64,000 nt of DNA from Pseudoflavonifractor phocaeensis (GCF_021531375.1 NZ_JADYTU010000002.1:62001-126000), one strand, 5' to 3'; positions 24,296 to 33,421 are shown, counted from the first letter of the stretch. Program-made: numbers and translations. Notes: generated by a model not told the origin, from the letters alone.

Positions 24296-24538
24296 GAACG
24301 GTGCATGGTTTCCGGCTCTGCATCCGATCTGTTGCCGATGTTGTTTCCGAAGAAAAGGCCGATTTTCAAATCCTATTCCCTCTCTGGAAACGAAAGAAAC
24401 GAAAAATGATGAGAAAAGCAAAGACGATGAAGACACGTAACAAGGGGCAGAACCGCGGTTTGTGGGAGGCAGTTTCCGGTTTCCGTTGCCGGTTCGCCCT
24501 TCAGGTGATAAGGACAGATAGCAAGGAGGTAATTGCCT

Positions 24539-24763
24539 ATGATGCAGGAACAGAATTTTGACTGCTGCGAGATCCCCGTTTGGAGAAAGTACACCCTCAG
24601 CGTGCAGGAAGCCGCCAGATACTTCCGCATCGGTGATAAGAAGATGAGAAAGCTCATTGAAGAAAATCCCGGTGCCAACTACATTCTCTGGAACGGCACT
24701 CGGCCCCAGATCAAGCGCAGACTTTTCGAGCAGTATCTGGATGAATATATGACTGCCGTCTAA
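24539..24763 (+). CDS. xis: Tn916-type excisionase (Xis)
   Basis: The 74-residue protein has the winged-helix pattern of Tn916-family excisionases: YTLSVQEAARYFRIGDKKMRKLIEENPGANYILWNGTRPQIKRRLFEQYLDE. Xis bends DNA at the ends to favour excision by Int. AAGGAGGT is eight bases before ATG 24539. It is followed by a hairpin (24783-24820) and then the integrase gene, the same order as in Tn916. Confidence 0.88.
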   Translation: MMQEQNFDCCEIPVWRKYTLSVQEAARYFRIGDKKMRKLIEENPGANYILWNGTRPQIKRRLFEQYLDEYMTAV

Positions 24764-24782
24764 AACCCACGGTGGAAAATGC

Positions 24783-24820
24783 GCCGGGCATATGGTATAG
24801 TTAATTTATCATAGCCCGGC
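24783..24820 (+). terminator. GCCGGGC/GCCCGGC hairpin between xis and int
   Basis: Seven-base perfect GC arms are separated by a 24-base AT-rich loop and followed by TCTTTTC. It may attenuate read-through from xis into int. Confidence 0.5.
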
Positions 24821-24859
24821 TCTTTTCGACGGTTACCGTATTCCAAGAAAGGAGACGAT

Positions 24860-26098
24860 ATGTCCGAAACAAGAAAAGACCACAAAGGTCGGAAACTCTG
24901 GAACGGAGAGAGCCAGCGCAAAGATGGTAAATATGAATACAAGTATCAGGATGCTTGTGGAAAGCGGAAAACAGTTTACAGTTGGAAGCTGACGCCATCC
25001 GATACGATGCCAAAAGGCAGGCGGAACGATCTTTCTCTCAGAGAAAAGGAACAGCTGATCCAGAAGGAGCTGAACAGCAATCTTATCCCCGGCGGCGGAG
25101 ATCTGACGGTGCTGGAACTTGTGCAGCGATACCTCAGTTTGAAAAAAGGTGTGCGTCACAACACGCAGGCCAACTACAACTTTGTGGTGAACATCCTCAA
25201 GAAGGAGCCCTTCGGGCAGAGGAGAATCGACAAGATCAAGACCTATGATGCCAAAGCATGGCTCATCAAGCTGCAGGAGGACGGACGGGGCTACAGCAGT
25301 ATCCACTCCATTCGCGGCGTAGTGCGACCGGCCTTCCAGATGGCGGTGGAGAATGACCTGCTGCTGAGGAACCCTTTCGATTTTCAGCTGAATACGGTGG
25401 TGGTCAACGACAGCGTGACCAGAGAGGCCATCAGCCGTCAGCAGGAACGGGCCTTTCTGGAGTTCGTCAAAAATGATCCCCATTTCTGCAAATACTATGA
25501 GGGGATCTTCATTCTCTTCAAGACGGGACTTCGCATTTCGGAGTTCGTTGGGCTGACAGTTGACGACATTGACTTCGAAAACAACCGAATTATTGTCGAT
25601 CATCAGCTGCAGCGCACACGGGATATGAAGTATGTCATTGAGCCCACAAAGACCAGCTGCGGCACCCGAATGGTGCCCATGACACCGGAGGTGCGGGACT
25701 GCTTTGCGACCATTATTGCAAACCGAAAGAAGCAGAAAAAAGAGCCCTTCATCGGCGGAAAAAGCCGTTTCCTCTATCTGGACAAGAATGGGATGCCCAT
25801 GGTGGCACTGCATTGGGAGAAGTACTTTCAGCACATTTGCGACAAGTATAACAGCATTTACAGGGTGCAAATGCCCAAAATCACGCCCCATGTGTGCAGA
25901 CACACCTTCTGCTCCAATATGGCGAAATCCGGCATGAATCCCAAGACGCTGCAGTACATTATGGGACACAGCGACATCGGAGTCACGCTGAATACTTACA
26001 CCCATATCGGCTACGAAGATGCCCAAAATGAGATGCTGGAGATCGGTTCTCTGCCACAGGAGAATGTTCGTCTGCCGCACCAAAAAAGGGTGTCGTAA
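24860..26098 (+). CDS. int: Tn916-family tyrosine integrase of the island
   Basis: The 412-residue protein follows the Tn916 Int layout: an N-terminal arm-binding domain (GRKLWNGESQRKDGKYEYKYQD ... YSWKLTPSD), a core-binding domain, and a catalytic domain with R in KTGLRISEFVGL, HVCRHTF, MGHSDI and Tyr in NTYTHIGY. All catalytic residues are present. AGAAAGGAG precedes the ATG. The gene sits at the right end facing attR, as is usual. It should recombine the sites in the phosphatase gene. Confidence 0.95.
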   Translation: MSETRKDHKGRKLWNGESQRKDGKYEYKYQDACGKRKTVYSWKLTPSDTMPKGRRNDLSLREKEQLIQKELNSNLIPGGGDLTVLELVQRYLSLKKGVRHNTQANYNFVVNILKKEPFGQRRIDKIKTYDAKAWLIKLQEDGRGYSSIHSIRGVVRPAFQMAVENDLLLRNPFDFQLNTVVVNDSVTREAISRQQERAFLEFVKNDPHFCKYYEGIFILFKTGLRISEFVGLTVDDIDFENNRIIVDHQLQRTRDMKYVIEPTKTSCGTRMVPMTPEVRDCFATIIANRKKQKKEPFIGGKSRFLYLDKNGMPMVALHWEKYFQHICDKYNSIYRVQMPKITPHVCRHTFCSNMAKSGMNPKTLQYIMGHSDIGVTLNTYTHIGYEDAQNEMLEIGSLPQENVRLPHQKRVS

Positions 26099-26109
26099 AC
26101 TCTTTCGAA

Positions 26110-26130
26110 TTTACGACACTTTTACGACAC
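26110..26130 (+). repeat. Right TTTACGACAC tandem pair (integrase arm site)
   Basis: Identical in 21 bases and orientation to 9350-9370. A further inverted unit (GTGTCGTAAA) overlaps the integrase stop at 26090-26099, giving an inverted pair flanking CTCTTTCGAA. Confidence 0.6.
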
Positions 26131-26265
26131 TCGATGGAAAATCCATACCAAACGATACCAAATGAAGCAAAATTGCGGTGATCGGGGATGTGCAAACCAT
26201 CCAAAAGTATCGCGCATAATCAGGTATAAAGTTGTATAAATTGGTATATTTGAGGTTGAAAAACG

Positions 26266-26805
26266 ATGAAAAAGATACTTTTCGTTTGCCACGGCAACAT
26301 TTGCAGAAGCCCTATGGCCGAGTATGTTATGAAAGATATGGTGAAGAAGGCGGGGATGGAGGGGTTGTTCCAAATCGAATCTGCTGCCACCAGCACCGAG
26401 GAGATCGGCAACCCGGTCTACCCTCAGGTCCGCCGGCTGCTGGCCGCCCATGGGATCGACTGTTCGGGCAAGACCGCCCGCCAGCTGAAGAACAGCGACT
26501 ACGGCCATTACGACCTCCTGATCGGTATGGATCAGGCCAATCTCCGCAGCATGTACCACATCTGCGGCGGCCGTGGGGACAAGCTGCATCTCCTGATGGA
26601 GTACACTGACCGCCCCGGCGAGGTGGCCGACCCGTGGTATACCCGGGACTTTGAAGCCACCTGGCGGGATGTCAATGACGGCTGCCGGGGCCTGTTGACG
26701 CAGCTCAGGGAGCATATGGAAGGGACGCAGCCTTGCGGGCAGACGGATAAAATGCAGTTTTTTGAAAATAAGCCTATGCCGTGTCCCAGGATGGGAGAGA
26801 AATGA
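26266..26805 (+). CDS. Low-molecular-weight protein tyrosine phosphatase
   Basis: The N-terminus KKILFVCHGNICRSPMAEYV holds the C(X)5R P-loop (C8, R14), and the general-acid DPW motif is in EVADPWYTRDF, so the enzyme should be active. At 179 residues it has a tail about 20 residues longer than usual. The first codons and the ribosome site come from the right end of the island. Insertion has replaced the native 5' end, which remains as a stub at 9255. The AT-rich run just upstream (TATAAA, TATAAA, TATATT) may give a new promoter, so expression may differ from the empty-site state. Confidence 0.93.
   Translation: MKKILFVCHGNICRSPMAEYVMKDMVKKAGMEGLFQIESAATSTEEIGNPVYPQVRRLLAAHGIDCSGKTARQLKNSDYGHYDLLIGMDQANLRSMYHICGGRGDKLHLLMEYTDRPGEVADPWYTRDFEATWRDVNDGCRGLLTQLREHMEGTQPCGQTDKMQFFENKPMPCPRMGEK
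26272..26296 (+). repeat. Right attachment site (attR core)
   Basis: Pairs with 9261-9285 (23 of 25 identical). The two differing bases change codon 6 silently and codon 7 from Ile to Val. Confidence 0.8.
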
Positions 26806-26891
26806 TATAGCTCCATCTAGAGTTTAGGAAGGGTGTTCAACCTCGGGGGAAACACCGGTGACTTCTGATTCCGAGAAAACTTTGAAGCGAA

Positions 26892-26918
26892 AAGGCCGCT
26901 TGTGGGCGGCCTTTTTTG
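26892..26918 (+). terminator. Terminator after phosphatase gene
   Basis: AAGGCCGC and GCGGCCTT pair around a short loop and are followed by TTTTTG. A further hairpin (GGTGTT ... AACACC) lies about 40 bases upstream at 26832-26856. Confidence 0.8.
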
Positions 26919-27043
26919 TTCTGATAGGCAATAGGACCATCAGACAGAATCAATTTCAAGCCGTAAAAATGCACTAATATTGAACTGAAAATAGCGGCAT
27001 GAGGTTATGCTTTGTCTATCTGAAAGAAAGCGGGGCGAGGCAT

Positions 27044-27220
27044 ATGAGCGGCCGCAAGCATTTGAGTATCCGCATGGATGAGAGTCTGCACGATAAATTT
27101 CAGCATATTGCAGCTTATGAGGGGCGTTCCATGAGCGGACAGATCCTCTATCTGATCCAAAAATGTGTCCGGGAGTTCGAGAAAGAACACGGGCCCATTA
27201 CCGAGGATGATCTGAAATGA
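27044..27220 (+). CDS. Arc-like ribbon-helix-helix protein
   Basis: The 58-residue protein KHLSIRMDESLHDKFQHIAAYEGRSMSGQILYLIQKCVREFE has the beta-strand/helix/helix pattern of Arc/MetJ-type DNA-binding proteins. ATG 27044 has GGGGCGAGG upstream; the longer frame from 26999 lacks a site. Its stop overlaps the comF start (ATGA), so the two are translated together. The target is unknown and may be its own promoter. Confidence 0.8.
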   Translation: MSGRKHLSIRMDESLHDKFQHIAAYEGRSMSGQILYLIQKCVREFEKEHGPITEDDLK

Positions 27221-27894
27221 AGCTGTTGACCGGGGCCTTGGGCCTGCTCTTTCCGGTCAAGTGCCCCTTCTGTCAAACGATCCTGGAGGACCCGGAAGCG
27301 CCGCTGTGCCCGGAGTGCCAGACCAGACTGCCCTGGCTGCTTGGCCGGGAGGCGGAGCGGAAGGTGGATTTTGCCGACGGCTGCTTCTCGGCACTGGCCT
27401 ACCGGGACCGGGTGCCCGAGGCGGTCCGGCGCTACAAGTTCGCCCGGGTCCGGGCCTGCGGCAGACCCTTCGGTCTGCTGGCGGCTCAGTGCGCCCAGGA
27501 TCACCTGCCCCAGCGGCCCGACGCGTTGACCTGGGCTCCGCTGAGCGACCGCCGCCTGCGGGAGCGGGGCTTTGACCAGGCGGAACTGATGGCCCGGGCG
27601 GCAGGCGCGGCGATGGGCCTGCCGGTGATCCCCACCTTGAAGAAGCTCAAGCATACCAAAGCACAGTCGGATCTGACAGACCCGCGGAAGCGGCGGGCTA
27701 ATGTCCAAGGGGCCTATGCCCTGCTGCCGGGAGCGGAGGTGGCGGGCCGGCGGCTGCTCCTGGTGGACGACGTGGTGACCACTGGGGCCACCCTGGGGGA
27801 ATGCGCCAAGGTCCTGCTGATGGGCGGGGCGGACCGGATCTGGTGCGCCACCCTGGCCCAGGCCCGCGGGACCGGAGAAGAGGGGAAAAATTAA
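27217..27894 (+). CDS. comF: ComF family phosphoribosyltransferase-like protein
   Basis: The 225-residue protein has an N-terminal zinc ribbon (CPFC ... CPEC) and a C-terminal phosphoribosyltransferase fold with the PRPP loop LLLVDDVVTTGATL. ComF proteins act in natural DNA uptake in Bacillus and Gram-negatives, although the domain occurs widely. Here it is coupled to a small DNA-binding protein and followed by mreB with its own promoter. No other competence gene is in view. Confidence 0.9.
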   Translation: MKLLTGALGLLFPVKCPFCQTILEDPEAPLCPECQTRLPWLLGREAERKVDFADGCFSALAYRDRVPEAVRRYKFARVRACGRPFGLLAAQCAQDHLPQRPDALTWAPLSDRRLRERGFDQAELMARAAGAAMGLPVIPTLKKLKHTKAQSDLTDPRKRRANVQGAYALLPGAEVAGRRLLLVDDVVTTGATLGECAKVLLMGGADRIWCATLAQARGTGEEGKN

Positions 27895-27905
27895 GGAAAA
27901 AACGG

Positions 27906-27934
27906 TTGAAAAGCGGGACATGAACGGCTATAAT
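27906..27934 (+). promoter_or_regulatory. Promoter of mreB
   Basis: TTGAAA, a 17-base spacer and TATAAT lie about 85 bases before the mreB ATG. Confidence 0.7.
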
Positions 27935-28020
27935 ATTACATAATGCCAATCAGTCAATGAGACGTTTTGAAAGCGGTTATACTAACCGTCAAAATTAAAA
28001 TATAAGGTGGAGCATGCAAT

Positions 28021-29052
28021 ATGAGTCTGTTCAGTAAAGATATCGGTATCGACCTGGGTACCGCTTCTGTTTTGGTATATATCAAGGGCAAGGGCGTGGT
28101 GCTGCGCGAGCCCTCCGTGGTGGCCATGGACAAGAACACCGGCAAGCTGCTGAAGGTGGGCACTGAGGCCGAGGCCATGCTGGGCCGTACCCCCGGCAAC
28201 ATCGTGGCCATGCGTCCCCTCCGAGACGGCGTCATCTCTGACTACGATATGACAGAGCGGATGCTGAAGGAATTTATCAAGAAGGTCACCACCTTCTCCC
28301 TCTTCAAGCCCCGTCTGCTGATCTGCGTCCCCTCCGGCATCACCGAGGTGGAGGAGCGCGCCGTGGTGGATGCCGGTATTCAGGCGGGTGCCCGCCGGGC
28401 CTACCTGATCGAGGAGCCTGTGGCTGCCGCCATCGGCGCCGGCATCGACATCACCAAGCCCGACGGCCATATGGTGGTGGATATCGGCGGCGGTACTGCC
28501 GACATCGCCGTCATCTCTCTGGGCGGCGTGGTGGAGTCCGCCTCCATCAAGACCGCCGGCGACAAGTTCGACGAGGCGGTGGTCAAGTATATCCGCCGCA
28601 AGCACAACGTCCTCATCGGCGACCGCACTGCCGAGGAGCTGAAGAAGACCATCGGCTGCGTCTTCCCCCGGCCCGAGGAGGTCACCATGGAGATCAAGGG
28701 CCGCTGCCTGATGACCGGACTGCCCCGTGTGTTCTCCGTCTCCTCCAGCGAGATGATCGAGGCTTTCGAAGAGGTATCCAGCCGAATCCTGGAGGCCATC
28801 CACGCCGTTCTGGAGCGTACGCCCCCCGAGCTGGTGGCCGACATCTCCACAAACGGCATCGTGATGACCGGCGGCGGCTCTCTGGTCTGGGGCTTCGACA
28901 AGCTGATCGAGTCCCATACCGGCATCGAGACCCATGTGGCCGACGACGCCATCTCCTGCGTGGCCTTTGGCACCGGCAAGAGCCTGGACAGCCTGGACCA
29001 GATGCAGGACGGCACCATGAACCTGTCCCGCCGCAAGCAGATGAACTACTGA
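28021..29052 (+). CDS. mreB: Rod-shape actin-like protein MreB/Mbl
   Basis: The 343-residue protein has the actin-fold phosphate motifs DLGTAS near residue 11 and DIGGGTADIAV near 157, and the adenosine motif VMTGGGSLVWG. It forms membrane-bound filaments that guide side-wall peptidoglycan synthesis. mreC and mreD do not follow, so it is a stand-alone paralogue (Mbl-like arrangement). AAGGTGGAG precedes the ATG. Confidence 0.93.
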   Translation: MSLFSKDIGIDLGTASVLVYIKGKGVVLREPSVVAMDKNTGKLLKVGTEAEAMLGRTPGNIVAMRPLRDGVISDYDMTERMLKEFIKKVTTFSLFKPRLLICVPSGITEVEERAVVDAGIQAGARRAYLIEEPVAAAIGAGIDITKPDGHMVVDIGGGTADIAVISLGGVVESASIKTAGDKFDEAVVKYIRRKHNVLIGDRTAEELKKTIGCVFPRPEEVTMEIKGRCLMTGLPRVFSVSSSEMIEAFEEVSSRILEAIHAVLERTPPELVADISTNGIVMTGGGSLVWGFDKLIESHTGIETHVADDAISCVAFGTGKSLDSLDQMQDGTMNLSRRKQMNY

Positions 29053-29156
29053 GCCGCGGCGGCCCATCGTGTACAACAGCCGGCCGGCCCTGAAGGCGCT
29101 GGCCGGCTGTTCTGCTTGCTCTGTCTGGAGCGATTTTGGGAAAGGGGGCGGAGGCG

Positions 29157-29525
29157 ATGGCCCTGCACCAATCAGGCGAGGACTATTTGGAGGCTATCCT
29201 GGTGCTCAAGGAGCGGAAGGGCAGCGTCCGTTCCATCGACGTGGCCCAGTACCTGGGCTTTTCCAAGCCCTCCATCAGCCGGGCTGTGGCTATTCTGCGC
29301 TCCGGCGGCTATATCACCATGGAGCAGGATGGCCGTCTGGAGCTGACCCAGGCCGGAGAGCTGGTGGCGCGGGAGATCTACGAGCGGCATCAATTGCTCA
29401 CCGACTGGCTGATCCGGCTGGGAGTGTCCCCGGAGACAGCGGCGGAGGACGCCTGTAAGATCGAACACCACATCAGCCCGGAGACCTTCCGCTGTTTGAA
29501 GGAGCATGCGGAGAAGAGCCGGTAA
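29157..29525 (+). CDS. DtxR/MntR-like metal-responsive regulator
   Basis: The N-terminal winged helix (EDYLEAILVLKERKGSVRSIDVAQYLGFSKPSISRAVAILRSGGYI) and the metal-binding segment (ERHQLLTDWLIRLG ... EEDACKIEHHIS-type ending with E-x2-C-x2-E-H-H) match the DtxR/MntR family. At 122 residues it is the short form without an SH3 domain. ATG 29157 has GGAGGCG upstream. It stands alone between mreB and its terminator, so its targets cannot be told from context. Confidence 0.88.
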   Translation: MALHQSGEDYLEAILVLKERKGSVRSIDVAQYLGFSKPSISRAVAILRSGGYITMEQDGRLELTQAGELVAREIYERHQLLTDWLIRLGVSPETAAEDACKIEHHISPETFRCLKEHAEKSR

Positions 29526-29533
29526 ATACGAAA

Positions 29534-29562
29534 ACAGGAGCGGCTGGGCCGCTCCTGTTTTT
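29534..29562 (+). terminator. Terminator after DtxR-like gene
   Basis: AACAGGAGCGGC and GCCGCTCCTGTT pair around a tiny loop, followed by TTTG. Confidence 0.85.
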
Positions 29563-29579
29563 GTTCCATCCCCCGGCCC

Positions 29580-29608
29580 TTGCGCCGCGGAACAGAACCT
29601 GATATAAT
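29580..29608 (+). promoter_or_regulatory. Promoter of mscS-like gene
   Basis: TTGCGC, 17 bases, TATAAT. It lies too close to the GTG at 29611 for that codon to be used, which decides the start of the next gene. Confidence 0.65.
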
Positions 29609-29658
29609 ATGTGGCGTTATATTTTTTGAACAAAATTGTAAAGAAACGGGGAATATCA

Positions 29659-30480
29659 TTGAACGTACAGGAAGTTTTAGAAAGCGCCGAGATCAAGCTG
29701 GACCCCAGCGCCCTGACTCTGGCGGGCGTGCTGCGGATCGTGGTCCTGGTGCTGGTGGGGATCATTGTGGTCCGTATCCTGCTGAAGATGGTGGACCGGA
29801 TGCTGGAGCGGTCCAAGGCGCTGGCCTCCCTGCGGGTCTATATCCGTTCCGTGGCCAAGGTGCTGCTGTGGTTCCTGCTGGTGCTGATGGTGCTGGGGTC
29901 TTTGGGTGTGGAGACCACCTCCATCATCGCCCTGTTGAGCGTGGCCGGTCTGGCCGTCTCCCTGGCCCTCCAGAACACCCTTTCCAATCTGGCCGGCGGA
30001 ATTATGCTGCTGGTGGCCAAGCCCTTCCAGGTGGGGGACTATGTGGAGGCCGACGGCGTCAGCGGCACCGTCTCCGCCGTGGATCTGTCCTATACCACCT
30101 TCGTCACCGTGGACAACAAGGAAATCTTTGTTCCCAATAGCCAGCTGTCCGCCGCCAAGGTGGTCAATTACACCGCCCTGGGCAAGCGCCGGGTGGATCT
30201 GAGCTTTACCGCCTCCTATGAGGCGCCCACCGCCGCGGTGAAAGGGGCTATCCGGGAGGTACTGGACGGCATTCCCCAGATCATGGCCGATCCGGCTCCA
30301 GAGATCTGGCTGACCGAGTACCAGACCAGCAGCATCCAGTATACGGTCCGGGCCTGGACCGCCTCCGCCGACTATTGGCCGGTCTATTTCGCCATTCAGG
30401 AGGGGGTCCGGGAGTCCTTTGCCCGCCACGGGGTAGAGATGACCTACGACCACCTGAACGTCCACATCCTGGAGAAGTAA
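29659..30480 (+). CDS. mscS: MscS-family mechanosensitive channel
   Basis: The 273-residue protein has three hydrophobic segments, the pore-lining TM3 (IIALLSVAGLAVSLALQNTLSNLAGGIMLLV) with Ala/Gly packing, and the KPFQVGDYV turn into the beta domain. It opens under membrane tension to release solutes. I chose TTG 29659, which follows ACGGGGA, because the upstream GTG overlaps the promoter. The resulting N-terminus NVQEVLESAEIKL is plausible. Confidence 0.9.
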   Translation: MNVQEVLESAEIKLDPSALTLAGVLRIVVLVLVGIIVVRILLKMVDRMLERSKALASLRVYIRSVAKVLLWFLLVLMVLGSLGVETTSIIALLSVAGLAVSLALQNTLSNLAGGIMLLVAKPFQVGDYVEADGVSGTVSAVDLSYTTFVTVDNKEIFVPNSQLSAAKVVNYTALGKRRVDLSFTASYEAPTAAVKGAIREVLDGIPQIMADPAPEIWLTEYQTSSIQYTVRAWTASADYWPVYFAIQEGVRESFARHGVEMTYDHLNVHILEK

Positions 30481-30569
30481 AGGGGAAGGCCCTTGGAGAC
30501 GGGAGCGTTTGGGCGGCGGGGAGGCTTTTGCCCTCTGCGCGCCTGCCTGACGCCCAGCCCCCGGGGCCT

Positions 30570-31046
30570 TCAGGGTTTGGTCAGACCGTGGAGAAAGCCG
30601 TCCAGTTGTGGCGAGAGGACCTCGCCTGCGATGACGGTGTTTTTGTAGATGAGCAAATTGGCCTGAACGCCGGCCTCCCCGGTGGGGTAGTTGATGATCT
30701 CGTAGGTGTACCGCTTGGCCCGCTTGCCTGCGTATTTCTCCAGATCAAAGCCCTGCTCCTTTTGAAGTGCCAGATATTCGTCGTAGCTCTCGTCCATCTC
30801 CTCGGGGATGAGCAGCTCCTGGGTGGCGACAGGCTCCTCCGCCACCTCCCAGCCGTAAGCGCGCAGGTACTCTACCCGGTCTGCATTGGAGCGGACCCCC
30901 TTGGCGTCGGGGGCGGCGGAAGCGGCCGTCTCCCGGGCGGCGGTGCCGTTCAGATTCAGCGCCAGGGCACAGCAGCAGGCCAGCGAGGCCAGGGCTACCC
31001 CCAGAGCCAGCTTCCGCCGGGGGACTTTCGCGGTTATGATCAACAC
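30570..31046 (-). CDS. DUF4830 domain protein with N-terminal anchor
   Basis: The 158-residue protein has a single N-terminal hydrophobic segment (LALGVALASLACCCALAL) and an extracytoplasmic part whose YLRAYGWEV ... IPEEMDESYDEYLALQKEQGFDLEKYAGKRAKRYTYEI pattern matches DUF4830. The function is unknown. It is oriented against its neighbours and stands alone. Confidence 0.82.
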   Translation of the reverse strand: MLIITAKVPRRKLALGVALASLACCCALALNLNGTAARETAASAAPDAKGVRSNADRVEYLRAYGWEVAEEPVATQELLIPEEMDESYDEYLALQKEQGFDLEKYAGKRAKRYTYEIINYPTGEAGVQANLLIYKNTVIAGEVLSPQLDGFLHGLTKP

Positions 31047-31173
31047 AGCACATTTCTCCTTCCGTCGGCTGTTTTCCCTTCAAGGTATGCGCCGGCGGAA
31101 TGATTTATGAAGAGAAGTTTTCCGGCGGCTGCCGGGAAAACGGAGAATCCATCCCCACAAGGAGGCATCCCAT

Positions 31174-31899
31174 ATGGCGCGGGAACGACTGGACAAGCTG
31201 CTGTCCTCCACCGGACTCTGGTCCCGGAAAGAGGTGAAGGATCTGGTCCGCCAGGGCCGGGTCCTGGCGGAGGGCGTCCCGGTCCGTAGACCGGAGGAAA
31301 AATATGACCCCATGACGGACCGGATCCAGGTGGATGGAGAGACGGTGGACTGCGCCCCCTTCGTCTATGTCATGATGAATAAGCCGGCGGGGCTGCTGTC
31401 CGCCACTGAGGACAAAAACCAGAAGACGGTGCTGGACCTGCTGCCTCAGCATCTGCGCCGCCGGGGCCTGTTCCCGGTGGGGCGGCTGGACAAGGATACC
31501 ACCGGACTGCTCCTGCTCACCGACGACGGCTCCCTGGCCCATGAGCTTCTCTCCCCCAAAAAGCATGTGGACAAGGTGTATCTGGCCCGGGTGGAGGGCA
31601 GAGTGGACGCCTCCGATACGGCTGCACTTGGGGCGGGCATGGTGCTGGGGGACGGCCTGCACTGTCTGCCCGCCGGTCTGGAGCCGTTGGGCGACGGTTC
31701 CTCTTGTCTGGTCACCCTGCGGGAGGGAAAATACCACCAGGTCAAGCGGATGCTGGCGGCCCGGGGCAAGCCGGTCCTGGCGCTGAAACGGCTGTCCATG
31801 GGGCCGTTGGAGCTGGACCGGGAGCTGGAAGCCGGCGAGTGGAGAATGCTGGCGCCGGAGGAGCTTGAGGCTTTAAAAAGGGCTGTGGGCGCACAGTGA
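31174..31899 (+). CDS. rsuA: RsuA-family rRNA pseudouridine synthase
   Basis: An N-terminal S4 RNA-binding domain (residues 1-50) is followed by the catalytic domain with GRLDKDTTGLLLLTDDG, where the Asp is the nucleophile, and the EGKYHQVKRML motif. The family makes pseudouridine in 16S or 23S rRNA; the short form with this motif set fits RsuA (16S position 516) best. AAGGAGG precedes the ATG. Confidence 0.87.
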   Translation: MARERLDKLLSSTGLWSRKEVKDLVRQGRVLAEGVPVRRPEEKYDPMTDRIQVDGETVDCAPFVYVMMNKPAGLLSATEDKNQKTVLDLLPQHLRRRGLFPVGRLDKDTTGLLLLTDDGSLAHELLSPKKHVDKVYLARVEGRVDASDTAALGAGMVLGDGLHCLPAGLEPLGDGSSCLVTLREGKYHQVKRMLAARGKPVLALKRLSMGPLELDRELEAGEWRMLAPEELEALKRAVGAQ

Positions 31900-31938
31900 G
31901 AGTTTGGGCGTTTTCCACAAAAAATTAGCGAAAACCCC

Positions 31939-31968
31939 TTGCCAAAGGGGGGGAGAAGCCGTTATAAT
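31939..31968 (+). promoter_or_regulatory. Promoter of PucR/CdaR-like gene
   Basis: TTGCCA, 18 bases, TATAAT. Its position rules out translation from the upstream start of the long frame at 31904. Confidence 0.65.
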
Positions 31969-32005
31969 AGACACAGCGTTTAAAAGTGTATTAGGAGGGA
32001 TGGAC

Positions 32006-33097
32006 GTGTCAAGCAGGATGTTCCAAGGAGTCGTCCTTCAGATGAAGGAAAGCGTCAGCCGTATGGTGGGTGTCATTGATTCTGACGGGATCGTGGTGGC
32101 TTGCAGCGAGTTGACCTGCATTGGAGAGCACTGGTCCGGCGCCGTGGCCGCGGTCAACGCCGCGGATAACGGAACTGCTTATTTTGAGGGAAAGACCTTC
32201 AAGCCTCTGGCTGGCTGGGGGGCCCAGTTTGACTATGCCGCCTTCGTCAAGGGTGAGGACGATATGGCCTCGTCCCTGTGCGCCATGGCCGTGGTGGCCT
32301 TCAACGGAGCCAAGACCTACTATGAGGAGAAGCACGACAAAGCTACTTTTGTTAAGAATATCATTTCCGATAATATCCTTCTGGGAGATATCTATACCCA
32401 GGCCAAGGAGCTCCATTTCGTGTCTGAGGCTCCCCGGGCCGCCTTCCTGGTGCGCCAGCTGGGTCCTGCCGACGTGACCACCATCGACGTTATCCAGAAC
32501 CTGTTCCCCGATAAGCAGACGGACTTCGTCATCTCCATCAACGAAACCGACGTGGCTTTGATCAAGCAGCTGCCCGAGGGCGCGGACGCCAAGGAACTGC
32601 AGAAAATTGCCAAGCAGATCTCCACTGCCGTCACCCAGGAGCTGGGGATCAAGGTGGTCATCGGCATCGGCACCGTGGTCAACCATATCCGGGACCTGGC
32701 CCGGGCCTATAAGGAGGCCGGCGTGGCCATCGACGTGGGCAAGGTGTTTGAGACGGAGAAGACCGTCATCAACTATGAGAATCTGGGTATCGGCCGTCTG
32801 ATCTATCAGCTGCCCACCATCCTGTGCCAGATGTTCCTCCAGGAGGTCTTTAAGAAGAACCCCATTGACGCTCTGGATCAGGAGACCCTGCTCACCATCA
32901 ACAAGTTCTTTGAAAATAACCTGAATGTGTCCGAGACCGCCCGTAAGCTCTTTGTCCACCGGAATACTTTGGTGTACCGGCTGGAGAAGATCAAGAAGCT
33001 GACCGGACTTGACCTGCGGGAGTTTGACGATGCCATTACCTTCAAGGTGGCTCTGATGGTCAAGAAGTATCTGATTTCCCGGGGAATCGAATCCTGA
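32006..33097 (+). CDS. PucR/CdaR-like transcription regulator
   Basis: The 363-residue protein has a sensory N-terminal half, a GGDEF-like middle region and a C-terminal PucR helix-turn-helix (NNLNVSETARKLFVHRNTLVYRLEKIKKLTGLDLREFDDAITFKVALMV). Relatives control sugar-diacid, purine or proline catabolism, but nothing nearby hints at such a target. GTG 32006 has AGGAGG seven bases upstream; ATG 32000 is too close to that site. A good terminator follows. Confidence 0.87.
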   Translation: MSSRMFQGVVLQMKESVSRMVGVIDSDGIVVACSELTCIGEHWSGAVAAVNAADNGTAYFEGKTFKPLAGWGAQFDYAAFVKGEDDMASSLCAMAVVAFNGAKTYYEEKHDKATFVKNIISDNILLGDIYTQAKELHFVSEAPRAAFLVRQLGPADVTTIDVIQNLFPDKQTDFVISINETDVALIKQLPEGADAKELQKIAKQISTAVTQELGIKVVIGIGTVVNHIRDLARAYKEAGVAIDVGKVFETEKTVINYENLGIGRLIYQLPTILCQMFLQEVFKKNPIDALDQETLLTINKFFENNLNVSETARKLFVHRNTLVYRLEKIKKLTGLDLREFDDAITFKVALMVKKYLISRGIES

Positions 33098-33421
33098 ACC
33101 TTGGTTTGCTACACGCCGTCCATGATTGTATGGGCGGCGTGTTTTTTTGAGCGAAACGGAGAATTTCAGACTTGGCTCCTCTGTGGGAGCGGAGAATTTG
33201 CGGAGGAAATAATTACAAAATAGTTACAAAAGAAACAAAATAATTACAAATTGTAAGGGAGAGACGGTGCTGCAAAATTGACAAGAGAAAACGGAGCGCC
33301 GGATAAATTGTCATTTACATAACGCAGGAACTGTGATAAACTTGATTCAAACCGGCTTTTCGCCGCAACATTTCCCGGGAAAAAACGTCTGATTAAAAGA
33401 GAACATAATTCGGAGGAGCAC
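33098..33421. other. Intergenic gap before ftsE
   Basis: The gap holds the terminator at 33111-33148, an AT-rich stretch with several AATTACAAA words (about 33215-33250) and the presumed ftsE promoter region, where I could not settle on a clear -35/-10 pair. Confidence 0.5.
33111..33148 (+). terminator. Terminator after PucR/CdaR-like gene
   Basis: ACACGCCGTCCAT and ATGGGCGGCGTGT pair (one G-T) and are followed by seven T. Confidence 0.88.

Noticed and set aside
24268-24561. 97-codon ORF overlapping the VapE-like gene end
   Set aside because: No ribosome site, overlaps the VapE-like and excisionase genes, and has a Lys/Arg-rich sequence without a domain.
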